Under the pieces are notes generated by a model, which was given only the letters and a program-made list of their open reading frames with translations, was not told the origin of the DNA and ran no database searches. The position numbers and the translations under genes are program-made. From NCBI GenBank assembly GCA_028671895.1, contig CM053810.1, positions 28,313,501-28,377,500 on the forward strand: a stretch of 64,000 nt of DNA, in the 5' to 3' direction. This DNA comes from Oenanthe sinensis. Taxonomy: Eukaryota; Streptophyta; Magnoliopsida; Apiales; Apiaceae. Shown in pieces: positions 21,355 to 31,559 of the stretch; the first letter of the stretch is position 1; each line of letters opens with the position of its first letter.

Positions 21355-22330
21355 TGATAGGTCCATAATTAATACATCTTTAATACCTATTTTATGTTTG
21401 TTTTCGTAGTTTTATTAGTTAATTAATTATTTTTATTTTGTTTTGTAGGAAATTAATTACAATCAGAATTGTAGCAGAAAAAGGAGAATACAAGGAAGGA
21501 GGTGAAATTACTTGGAGGCAAAGCAATTAGAGAAAAAATCGAATGCTTGTTGGAGAAGAAAAAAGAATAGAAGGAAATATTTAGAATTCAATTTATAATC
21601 GATATAGAAAACCTACATTATTTCCCCTATATATATGGGTCTCCTCTCTTATATTTCAAGACCTTGTACCTTAACTTTAACTTTAGTTTTCAATAATTAG
21701 GAGTAGGAGTAGAGTACTTTTATTTTCTTTATCTTTCAATACAAACAAGTTTTTATCTTTCAAACACTTTTTATGTTATTCGTTATTTGCATGTCTTATA
21801 TTAGTTGTTTTGTTTTCTTCTTCAAGCATGTCTAGCTAATTCTCTAGCCCTAGGATGAAGGTGAAGTTAGTTGATTATTTTTAGTATTTGTTTGTTCCTA
21901 TTATTTGATTCTCATGATTTTTCTTGGTGCTTAATTGTTTGATTAACAAAGTGATTTTGATATATTATTGTTACCGAATTTATTTTTCATAGCCTATGCT
22001 TGCTCCATGAAGTTTTGATGGGTTATTGTTAGATAATAAGTTTCATAGTATATGCTTGTCTCGTTAATTGATATTTATTTGTTGAAGAAAGAGAATTGAT
22101 TTTTAGGGCAAGTTAGATATTAATTGTAATTAATTGATGGATTCTGATTCCTAGGTTTTTCATATTTATTTGATTTTATTTGCTTATTAGGTTAAACAAA
22201 TCTCATCTCAACATTATTTGTCTAGTCTGCCTGATTTATTTGTTAGGGTTTGGAAGTTTCATAGTCTCTGAGGATCGATCTGTGATTGCTACAATTAAAT
22301 ACTGTGTGTTTGCAGTATTTCAACACATCA
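21355..22330 (+). repeat. RT3 3' LTR
   Basis: 976 bp, TGATAGG...CACATCA. It is followed by target duplication GAAGT (22331-22335). About 14 differences from the 5' LTR by eye. TATA-like copy at 21626-21639. Confidence 0.95.
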
Positions 22331-22762
22331 GAAGTCATACCGACGAGTTAAGTCATATTGAGATTGAATATTATACATACACACACACTCGTTATACACA
22401 CACAAACAGCTTTTAGAAATCTGCAAAGCTCCTTGATTTTCAATCATTTTCAACTGATATCAGTTGCTTCGTGTGTGTACAAGTGTTTTCACTTGCTAGT
22501 TTGATCTATTTCAACTGCTTTAAACGTTATGCTGCCCAATGTTCGTGAGTAATTAACCGAGTTAACTGAGTTGGACTGGGTTGTAAGAATTATAGAACCG
22601 ATTTTGTACTGGGTTAGTGAAGAATAAGGACTGGGCTTGTTGATTTTGTGATTGAATCGAAATTTGGGTGATTTTTAGTTTTAGTGGTGTGTTTGGCAGT
22701 AACAATTGGTTAGATTAATTAAGTGAATTAATTAATCAGTTTAATTATTTTATTAAATAATA
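22331..22762 (+). other. RT2 pol-ORF3 spacer, second part
   Basis: It resumes with GAAGTCATACCGACGAG, a further copy of the RT2 word into which RT3 inserted. An (AC)n-like stretch lies at about 22378-22404. The rest is non-coding up to the ORF3 ATG. Confidence 0.7.
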
Positions 22763-25700
22763 ATGGCTGGTTTTTGCGAGATTGTTAAGACTAATTTTGT
22801 CAGATTTTTTAATCCGGAGATTTGTACAGTGGCAAAGTTTAGACCCTGGATTATTTTCATGAACGAACACTCATTGGTTAGGACTGCCATTACCCTAGAC
22901 GCTCCATTACAGGCTCTAGCATTAAGGGCATTATACAGCACTGCTAGGAATAGATCAACTGAAGCCAGAGTGCAATTCTCATTCAAAATTGGGGAACGTG
23001 GATATATGGTAACTGAAGATGATGTGAACAGAATTCTGCAATTTCCTTTGGACAACTTTGTTGACCCACCTACTGTTCCAGAAATTCTTGAGTTCTTTAC
23101 TGCTATACAGTATCAGGGTGAAATTAACTTGGTAAGACTAACTAAGTCAAAGCTAGTACATGAGTGGGATTATTTCTTCGACACACTGGCTAAGGTGTTT
23201 GCACCTACAACGAAGAGCAACTTCAACAATATTTCTTCTTTGCTGGAAATCATAGGATTTTCAGTGGCCCACAATCGAAGAATAAATTTTGGGAAGTTGG
23301 TGCTGAAAGAAATAATCAGGAAAATGGGAAAGCCAGAACACAGGGAACAGTATGTACAAGTCTACTATCCAAGGTTCCTAATGCTGTTCATGAATGACTT
23401 GTTGTTGGATGAAGATAAAGTCTTATTTCAGAACAGTCCAGCACAAACATCTCCATCCACACAGAATGCTCTGTTTGCAAGGCTCAACAACAATCCCAGA
23501 TTTGAAAATGTGCCAGTGGTGAGGACAAACTACATGGGTCAGATATTGGATCAAATTGCCAACCCAGAACAGGCTCAGCAAGTACCAGAACAAGAAACAT
23601 AGGAAGTGCCAATGGAAACTGAGTCAGTGCAACTACTACTTGAAGCTGCAAAACATGCTGAACAAGAAGCTGAAGAACAACAGGTAATATCTCAAACCTT
23701 AGCTTCTAATTTCCTACCTATAAATATAACTACTGCTCTTTTAGATTTATCTGTGGCAGACTATGATTGTGGTTTTTCACTTCAGGACATTGGCCATGAA
23801 CCTGAAAACACCCAGGTTCAAACCCAGGCTGATTTAGAGCCACAAACAGTTTCTCCTTCACCATCCTCAATCAGTCATATTCGTAAAAGGAAGAAACCTG
23901 TTAGAAAAGTTAGGGGGAGAATTGTAAGTGCAAGTGAACCCGCAGCTCTGTCTCCACCTACTAAAAGATCAAGATCATAACCTGAGACAACTGCAGATTC
24001 ATCCATTTCCTCACAGTGGGATATGGATTTTGAAACAGCTATCCAAAAATCTCTAGATACACTTGATGAAACGGGTGATTCAGATTCAGATCCTAGCACA
24101 CTGCTAGCTCTCACAATAGCAGGACCTCCACTTGCAGAAACAGAATCACATGAGGGCACTTTTCTTGAAGAAAATGTTTTTGATAAAAACTCGTCGGATG
24201 CCACCTATGTTGTGGACCATGACATTTTCGATGCAGTGCGACATCAGTTACCCTCAGTGGAACTAAGGGGCACCACAGACTCTAATGAGCCACTCACTAC
24301 ATTGTCTAAGGTGGTGACCCCCCTGGATTTCTTACATCCAGTTCTTTTAAAAGAAGGTCTCGAATCCACTGGTGGATTTGAGAGGCAACCACTCCATAGA
24401 GGGAGATGGGACTCCATTCACGGAGTAGCTACGTCAGTAGGGGAGCCATTGCAAGTTCATCTTGTTGAGGACGCGCCTTCACAAGCATCAGAAGAGCATT
24501 TCGACTCTTCAAAAGCTATTATTATATATACAGGTACAGCATCAGGATCTGGAGGATATAAGGAGCTAAACACGAGTGATGTGAGGCAAACACTAAGCGA
24601 TACACATGCACGTAGTGATAGTCCAAACAGGAGTGCAAGCGAGGTGAGTGCACACACACAGTGAACTCATGTTAAAAATGGAAGCTCTCCAGAAACAGAT
24701 GCAGATTGTTCAGACTGAAATAAACAAAGGGAAGGAACAAGCAGAAATCAAGGCTGCCTCTGTAACTGCACAGCTGTCAATCATAAGAAAGGATGTTGAT
24801 AATGTCAAGTCAAATGTAATATTAAAAACTCAAAACATCCAGGATGTTCAGAAGTTGATTGCTGATGACATGGAAGAGATTTCCAATTTAAATGAAAGAA
24901 TTGATAATGTGGAAAGAAATTTAAACGAAAGAATTCGTTTAAATGAAGAAATCTCATCAGCAAGATTCAACAAGTTAGATGATGGAATGGAACATCTTAA
25001 TGAAGGTATGAAGCAGGTCTACTTGGCAATTGCAAATCTCAGTAAATCATTGGATGCTTCAAAACCTGTAGAGGATCCCTCAACTAAGGAGGAGAAAGGA
25101 AAGTCTGTAGCTGAAGAAGAAGAAGGGGCTACTAGCAAAGGAAAAGAAAAACTGTACTCTGAGGAAGATCAATTTCTATCGAATATTCCAGAGGAACAGT
25201 ACTATCAACAAGAGCAATTCATTGAGGAAGTAAGTGCTGAAAATCAAGGTTTCAATCCTGACTACTGCAGAGCTGAAGATGAAGCTGTCTTTGAAGATGA
25301 TTTTCTATTTCCAAAAGAAAAGGAACATGATCCTGCCTATGAAGAGGCAATAAGAAAGCTAAAAGAAGACATCAAGGCAAGCCATGCCAAAACTATAAAT
25401 TTAAAAGCTCTAGTCAAGGAAAGAACCCAAGCTGAAAGAGAGGCAAGCTTAGAAAAACAGAAGATTTGGGCCTTAGCAGTAAAGAAGAAGAAGGAAGATA
25501 TTGAGATGAAGATAGGGGACAGATGGGATGCAGCAAGGAAAGTCCTAGATAAAATTCAGCAAGGTCCCTTTGAAGACAGACAAATGCTTTCAGTTATCAA
25601 AAGTCTTGAAGATTCAAATAATAATCTGGAAACTTCATGAAGGCATTAAAGGAAGAAGTTGATTATATCACTGTTGTAGTGGATCACATTCTTGAAGACT

Positions 25701-26293
25701 GGCAACTACTAGTGACAATCAGAGTATCTTTAGAATTCTTCCGAAAGAGATCACTATCAGTGATATGGGTTCTGTTAAACAAAGTAAAGAGAAACTCAGA
25801 AGAAAATGAACTACTCAGGGACAGACTCAGAGAAATAGCAACAGCGGCTAGTCCTCAGATCTTATATGATCCTCATGAAGTGAGATTTTGCTCAAACAAG
25901 TTGTATCAAATCATGAAGCTAGATGAGGAGTCATTTAAGGGCTACACGGTGAGGTATATGATCCAAGTTGAAAGGATGCTGAGATCAAAAGGATTCAGGT
26001 CACAAGCCAAGCTAGATGCTGCACAGAAAATAAGGAACTACTGTTTATCCAGAAACATCAAATCGTACATCAGGCAAATGCCAAAGATAGATTCCACACA
26101 GCCTTATGATGTATAAAAAGAAACAGTAGATCCTATTGAAGAGGAAGTCATGTTTCAGCTAGCAAAGGCTCAACAGAGAAGATTGTATGGAGAGTCAACC
26201 GCAACTCCGACTGAAACTGAAGAGGTACCCAGAACACCTGTGCACAAGAGTTCTAATCTAGAAGAAGGTGAATTGGATACCACTGAAGACTGA
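22763..26293 (+). pseudogene. RT2 ORF3 (Sirevirus 'env-like' position), broken
   Basis: From ATG 22763 it runs about 1175 codons in several pieces: stops at 23600-23602 and 23978-23980, frame changes near 24650 and 25637, and a stop at 26114-26116. The original end is probably TGA 26291-26293. Its function is unknown. The N-terminal domain matches RT4 and RT7 ORF3: FSFKIGERGYMVTEDDVNRI (72-91), HEWDYFFD (133-140) and YYPRFLMLFMND (201-212). The middle is acidic and Gln-rich with a basic patch RKRKKPVRKVRGR near 23885. The section 24648-25640 looks like a long coiled coil (repeated NLNERI units near 24888-24950). Near 25520 DRWDAARKVL corresponds to KWDDARKILL in RT7. No membrane segment is evident. 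Confidence 0.8.
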
Positions 26294-26508
26294 AGTCTTA
26301 GATAGGCCAAGATAGAAACTATGTTATATTTGTTCAGTACTAGAGGAACAACTATCTTGTATTTATCTTTTAAGTATGAATCTGGAAAATTGTTAAATAT
26401 AAAACCAGAACTTTTGTTTATTATTTACAAGCTCTTACATGTCATATTTATGTTCTTAGTTGTTAGTTGAGTTATCCTCTAGGAATTTGTATGTTAAATG
26501 TTTACCAA
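26294..26508 (+). other. RT2 3' non-coding region with conserved box
   Basis: It contains GTTAGTTGAGTTATCCTC at 26462-26479, about 30 nt before the polypurine tract. The box is also found at the same distance in RT6 and RT7. Confidence 0.65.
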
Positions 26509-26523
26509 CAAATAGGGGGAGAT
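26509..26523 (+). other. RT2 polypurine tract
   Basis: AAATAGGGGGAGAT immediately precedes the LTR. Confidence 0.9.
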
Positions 26524-27162
26524 TGAAAGGCATATGATTAGGCCTATTTGTAATAATTAGATGACAACTCAACTCAATCTAGAAACAGTGATAAATAATA
26601 AATATCTAACAGGAATCAAGGCAAAGACAGTCAACTAGTCACTGAGAATCAAAAGAATCAGAAGTACTTAGTTGAACCTGCTACTCAACACTGAAGAAGT
26701 TCATTAATATGTTCAAGCGTCAGTGGAAAGTTATCAAGTAGTAAATTCAAAAGGATTCAGAAGATTTTGAGTGATTACTACACGAAGATTCCAGAAGAAG
26801 ATGAACAGAAAAAGAAGACAGAAAAGCTAAGCAAAGACAGAAGGCCACTATACTAAAATGTTAAAAGACATGAAGAATATTTATTTAAAGTATGACACAA
26901 ATGAACCAGACAGTACATTTGTGTGTCAACTTTAATTAATAAATATTTAACATCAAGCTGAAGTGGTTCCATGACAAAAGACGGACTAAAGAGTTGAACA
27001 AAAGACTTAATAGTATTTTAATTCTACAATTAAAATTAAGTTAATTATTTAATTTATTTTATTAAATTAATTCAAGTCTGAATTTAATTTAATTCATAAA
27101 TTAATTAATTAAATTAAGTAGAGTTGATTTACTAAGAAAAGAAATGATTCATATGACTCACA

Positions 27163-27463
27163 ATGAGTCATACCGAGCAGAATTATGAGTCATACCGAGC
27201 AGAACAATGAGTCATACCGAGCAGAATTTATGAGTCATACCGAGCAGAATTTATGAGTCATACCGAGCAGAACAATGAGTCATACTGAGCAGAATTTATG
27301 AGTCATACCGAGCAGAATTTATGAGTCATACCGAGCAGAACAATGAGTCATACCGAGCAGAATTTATGAGTCATACCGAGCAGAATTTATGAGTCATACC
27401 GAGCAGAATTCATGAGTCATACCGACCATTATGAGTCTTGCCCAGCCTTTTCATGAGTCATAC
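27163..27463 (+). repeat. 22/23-bp tandem array with 68-bp higher-order period
   Basis: Eleven clean units of ATGAGTCATACCGAGCAGAA plus AC-A, TTT, TT or TTC endings, then about three decayed ones. The endings follow ACA-TTT-TTT three times (units start at 27185, 27253, 27321), a 68-bp higher-order repeat. Confidence 0.95.
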
Positions 27464-27523
27464 AAGGGTTAAATTTAATTGAAAAAGGTCATACTAGGAT
27501 GAGTCATGCTGGCTTTCCTCCTC

Positions 27524-27532
27524 TATAAATAT
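27524..27532 (+). promoter_or_regulatory. Putative TATA box of shared LTR
   Basis: TATAAATAT in a CTCCTCTATAAATATGAGG context, about 60 bp after the tandem array and 340 bp before the LTR end. Confidence 0.6.
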
Positions 27533-27874
27533 GAGGAGATGGTCTTCATTTTTCAGTTGTCATTCAAACATTCAAATTTAGAAATTTGTATGCATTGTAA
27601 TATTCACAAATTTATGTGCTTAGTTTGGAATATAAATTGTTAAACCCGAACAAGTCATGTCAAAATCACTCTGGACAATTTATCAGATATAAACACTATT
27701 CACTATATTAATTCTGTAATACTTTTCAAGTTAAAATCAAATATTCTACTTGAACAGTATTTCACCTATTAATATTTCAGGATTATAATTAACTTTTTAT
27801 TCTTAATCCAATTTCACGAATTTTATTAGATATTGTATTCAACCCCACTTCTACAATATCAGGGACCAACAATT

Positions 27875-27886
27875 GGTATCAAAGCT
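27875..27886 (+). other. RT5 primer binding site
   Basis: TGGTATCAAAGC, one base different from the standard iMet site (G to A). Confidence 0.85.
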
Positions 27887-28083
27887 GGTTGATATATTAA
27901 ATATCAGATCCGAACCAAATATTCCACGACCCATACAGATCTAAAAAATTATTTTTAATTCGAAATAATTTTTATTCAAAATAATTTATTTATTTTTAAA
28001 AAAAATTATTTTTAATCAAAAATTATTTTCAGTCAAAAATTAAAATATTTTTTGAAACACTTAACTTTTAATCTTATTTAAAG

Positions 28084-29217
28084 ATGAGTACACAAAAGGT
28101 AACGAGCATCAAAATTCCATCATTCGACAAATATCATTATAACCTATGGAAGCACAAGATGCAGTTATTCATTGGGATTGCCAATCCCAAATATGCCTTG
28201 ATCTTAGAAAAAGGTATTGAACCTCCAATAACAGTTGTTCTCGAACACGAGGTAGATGGGGTCGAAATTCCTCATAGACAGATTCCAAAAAGTCTGGCAG
28301 ACTACAACGATGAAGAAAAGGAAGCTGTATCCCTGGACAATAACCTCAAGCTTATTCTGATAGAATCCCTAGACTATGTCATGTATAATCATGTGGTCAA
28401 CTGCAAGACCTCCAAGCAAATCTGGGATACTATAGAGGTTATAAATGAAGGGACTGAAGAAGTCAAAGAGAATAGACTGGAGATATTGACCTCCCAGTAC
28501 GAGCAGTTTAGATCCAACCCTGGTGAGGGTATCTCTGAGGTGTTTCAGAGATTGAACAAACTTATGAACGAGCTCAACCTCAACGGGAAATATTACTTAA
28601 ACCAGGAGGTCAACAGGAAGTTTCTATTAACCTTGTCAGAGCATCTGGAGCACAAGATCGCGGCCATCCGAGAGTCTAGGGACATGAAGGAGATAACCCT
28701 AGAAAGACTCTACGGAGTTCTGAAGACATCTGAATTGGAGCAGATCCAGACAAGAGAGATGTATGGCAGAGGCAAAGTTTCGAGTTCTTCTAAAGCACTG
28801 ATAGTAGAAGCACTAGAGAGAGAGGAAGTGAAGGCTGTTGTACCTTCTAAAAGTTCAGAGGAGTATGTTGTTCCAGAATATGGTCATACTCCAGAAAAAT
28901 AGGAAAATGGTGAATTTTATTCTCTAGAAGAATTGGATCAGCTGGAAGATGAATCTCTAGCTATGTTTGCCAGGAAGTTTGGAAACATGAGATTCAGAAG
29001 AAACTCCTCATTTAAATCTAAACCTACCTATGGAAGGTTTCAAAAAGGAAGTTCTTCAACAGCTGTATCAAGAAGCGGCTACAAGACATGCTTGGTTGAC
29101 AGAAGCAAGATCCGTTGCTTCAACTACAATGAGCTTGGTCATTTTGCAACTGAATGCAAGAAGCCGAAGCAAGGACAGAAGAGAGACTCTTATCAAGAGT
29201 TAAGAGAGTCAGTTTGA
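28084..29217 (+). pseudogene. RT5 gag, one nonsense codon and truncated
   Basis: A Sirevirus-type copia Gag from ATG 28084, after a 197-nt AT-rich leader. The core has IKIPSFDKYHYNLWKHKMQL (residues about 8-27) and IRESRDMKEITLERLYGVLK, the same architecture as RT7 and RT4. A TAG at 28900-28902 stops it at residue 272. The frame then continues with MFARKFGNMRFRRN and a knuckle whose second Cys is Tyr (CFNYNELGHFATEC). It ends soon after ELRE, where the RT7 and RT4 proteins continue, so homologous sequence breaks off at about 29207. Pol is absent. It belongs to the element whose 5' LTR is 26524-27872. Confidence 0.85.
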
Positions 29218-29724
29218 CCGTTTTTCAATATATTCCAGTATGTATATGATCTACCATGCATGTATATTGACACTGCCTTTGTATGAGATTTAATATGCAT
29301 GTTGTCATGTTGATGTATGATTAAAACTGTTACATAATGTGTATCTGGTTATTCATATGATGATTACATAGATGATGATACTAGCATGTTAATAATTTGC
29401 CATGACTGATTTATATGCCTTATTGCGATTTGTATATATTATGCATGTGGGTCAGTTTGTATAGTGATATAAACTGGTGGACATATTGTGTTGGACATGA
29501 TCTGTTAACTGGGATATGATTAGTATGTATATGATACATGCTTTTGAAACTGTATAAGATGCAGTGGGGAAAAGACCAACAGATATGATCTGTAGTTCAG
29601 AAATTGATGGTAGTTCAGCTCGACCCCAACTGAGGGCTGCCGCCCCCAGACCCCGCCCGGGGCTGCCGCCCCGGACCCCCTCAATATTTTTCATGTTCTT
29701 TTTGTGTACTTGAGCATGGTGCTG
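29218..29724. other. Unassigned segment between RT5 gag and RT6
   Basis: 507 nt without a recognisable protein. It is rich in TGTATATGAT/CATGCATG-like phrases and ends with a GC-rich block. It may be a fragment of another element that truncated RT5 gag, but no LTR boundary is visible. Confidence 0.5.
29617..29687. repeat. GC-rich duplicated block
   Basis: Two copies of GGGCTGCCGCCCC followed by (A/G)GACCCC, within about 70 bp of very GC-rich sequence in an otherwise AT-rich region. Confidence 0.8.
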
Positions 29725-30255
29725 TGTTAAGTCCCAAAGTATCGTAGAAGGGGGGGTTGAATACGATACTCACTAAATTAAAATATTCTTTCGAATCTTT
29801 TGCGGATAAATAATTAAAAGTTCGGTTAGTGGTTCGAGTCCTTGAGTGTTTAGGAGGCTGGCTTACTAATTTTCTATTTTTATGAATAAACAATAAAGTT
29901 CTAGAAAATTAGCAAGTAATTAAATGAGACAAGTTTCGGGGAATATAACTTTCGTATATAATCCCTGAGGTTGCTACACCCAGTTAAAAATATAACTAGC
30001 TTCCAAAGAACAAATCAGTTTTTTGCTTCTACAAAGAGATATGATTGATTCCTATTACAATGTATAGATCTGTGAATGAACAAAAAGGATATCAATCTAA
30101 CAGTGAGTGTTTTATAATAGCCTTATAAATTTACAACATAATGAACCGGCTAGATTATAAAACTCCGGTGAAGAAGGTATGTGTATAGCTTTGTATTTCT
30201 TCTTCTCCGGCTTCCGTCTCTCTCTGTATCTCTTTGTTTCTGTGTGTACATTTTC

Positions 30256-30278
30256 ACACACACACACACACACACACA
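30256..30278. repeat. (CA)n microsatellite
   Basis: An uninterrupted ACACAC run of about 23 bp, just downstream of the RT6 TATA-like box on the minus strand. Confidence 0.9.
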
Positions 30279-30334
30279 TCAAATGAATTAGATTCATTTG
30301 TTTATATAGTGTAGGCTTTACAATAATTGAACTG

Positions 30335-30670
30335 CTGTTATGAGTGTCGAATTCTTCTCCCCTGTAAATTGACTTGAGTTGACCTTGAGAAACCCGTGGA
30401 TATTTTCTAGGTGTCGAATATTGTTTCCTTGTATTAAGACTTAGAAAATATTGCTTGGTGTCGAATTCCTTAGTCAATTCAAGCTAGGTGTCGATTTTAA
30501 CTTCAATATATATGCCTTAGACAAATCAAAGACCTAGCTGTCGAATTCTATGCTAAGTAATACATGGGTGTCGAATTCTCCTTGCCTTGTACATAACTTG
30601 GCTCAAATCTTTTCAAGCAATGAAGCTAGGTGTCGAATTGATCTTCTATGTAAGACTTGGTGTTGACTTT
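30335..30670 (-). repeat. GTGTCGAATT repeat cluster in RT6 LTR
   Basis: About seven copies of (A/G)GTGTCGA(A/T)T at 30-80 bp intervals. The same word occurs about ten times in this element's leader at 62915-63235. Confidence 0.88.
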
Positions 30671-31545
30671 TTAATTTGACTTGGTCAAATTACCATTTGA
30701 TCACCAACCTTTTATACTTCTTGCGCTTGGTCACTTGCAGTTTGGCTGTTGAGCTGTTCGGCTGTTTGACTATTGAGTTGTTCAGCTGTTTTTCCTTGAA
30801 CTCTTGAACCTCTACAAGCGCTTCAATCCTCGACACTTTTCTTCCATTCCACTCACTTAGTCAATGCTCTACTTCATAGATGTAATTACCATTATCTTTC
30901 GTGTTGACGTTTAGTGCACTGGTCTAGTTCACAAACGAGTAACACCGATCCTGATCTTCACATCTCATTTAATTCAAATGACAAGAGTGCTGCAGTTCTT
31001 TATTGCTTCGAACAATGATTATAAATAAACACTGTACTTTCACTAGAATCTTTTCTGGTACTTAGACAACGTCTTCATTACTACAACAATCTTGAATACT
31101 TCATTATCTGTTCTTCACTGACGCTTGAACATATAAATGAACTTATTTCAGTGAGTATAACTTCAAGACTACATCTGTCTTCTTTATCCTTTGTCTTTAC
31201 CCTGTCTTCAATTCTTCTAGATTCCTATGCTTTGAACACTGTCTATCTTCAATCAATGCCTTTACACTGAAATCTTCTAGTGGCACTTCTATACTGAATC
31301 TTTAACACTTCTGAAACCCTGAAAGTCTTTTACCATTATTCTTCACTGAGGCATGAACATATTAATGAACTTCTTTCAGTGACCTGTAATAGACTTCAAA
31401 ACTTCTTCTAATGTCTTGATTCACTGTATTTGCCTTGTCTTCATTTATTCCTGATTTCTGTGTAGACGTAGTATTATTTACCTGTCCTGTTCTAGTGTTG
31501 AGTTATCACGATTACTATTCATACAGCTTCGTAATCTCACCAACA

Positions 31546-31559
31546 ATCTCCCCCTATTT
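31546..31559 (-). other. RT6 polypurine tract
   Basis: The minus strand reads AAATAGGGGGAGAT, next to the LTR. The box GTTAGTTAAGTTATCCTC lies 33 nt upstream (31592-31609). Confidence 0.9.

Larger units (their letters stand above)
2887..22330 (+). mobile_element. RT3: Ty3/gypsy element with gag-protease only
   Basis: LTRs lie at 2887-3863 and 21355-22330, about 1.4% different by eye. The flanking target duplication GAAGT is at 2882-2886 and 22331-22335. A tRNA-Asp-type primer site follows the 5' LTR. Without RT4 the element is about 7.2 kb. It encodes gag and an aspartic protease in one frame but no reverse transcriptase, RNase H or integrase. The gag and primer site suggest the Athila/Tat side of gypsy. 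It must have moved using enzymes from another element. Confidence 0.9.
2021..27872 (+). mobile_element. RT2: Sirevirus-like copia element, pol end to 3' LTR, split by RT3
   Basis: The plus-strand parts are the end of RNase H (2021-2245), spacer (2246-2886 and 22336-22762), ORF3 (22763-26293), polypurine tract (26509-26523) and LTR (26524-27872). The 5' part is left of the window, separated by RT1. RT3 (2887-22330) interrupts the spacer. The LTR is followed directly by a primer site and another gag (RT5), so RT2 and RT5 look like tandem copies sharing one LTR. Confidence 0.8.
26524..27872 (+). repeat. LTR shared by RT2 (3') and RT5 (5')
   Basis: 1349 bp from TGAAAGGCAT to GACCAACA. It is preceded by a polypurine tract and followed by a primer site, so it is at once the 3' LTR of one element and the 5' LTR of another. 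The start TGAAAGGC is shared with RT7. It contains the AGTCATACCGAG array and a TATA box. Confidence 0.88.
29725..31545 (-). repeat. RT6 3' LTR
   Basis: 1821 bp, TG...CA. Its left end matches 63575-64000. Positions 31015-31545 match the RT1 LTR 1525-2020. It holds the GTGTCGAATT cluster, a (CA)n run at 30256-30278 and a TATA-like box (minus strand CTATATAAAC near 30299-30308). Confidence 0.92.

Noticed and set aside
22763..26293. True envelope gene
   Set aside because: No signal peptide, membrane anchor or cleavage site seen in any of the three ORF3 copies. Only the position matches 'env-like'.
27163..27463. CRISPR-like array
   Set aside because: Units are contiguous 22/23-bp tandem repeats without unique spacers, inside a plant LTR.
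29617..29687. Organelle DNA insertion
   Set aside because: No chloroplast or mitochondrial gene is recognisable, and the block is too short and repetitive.
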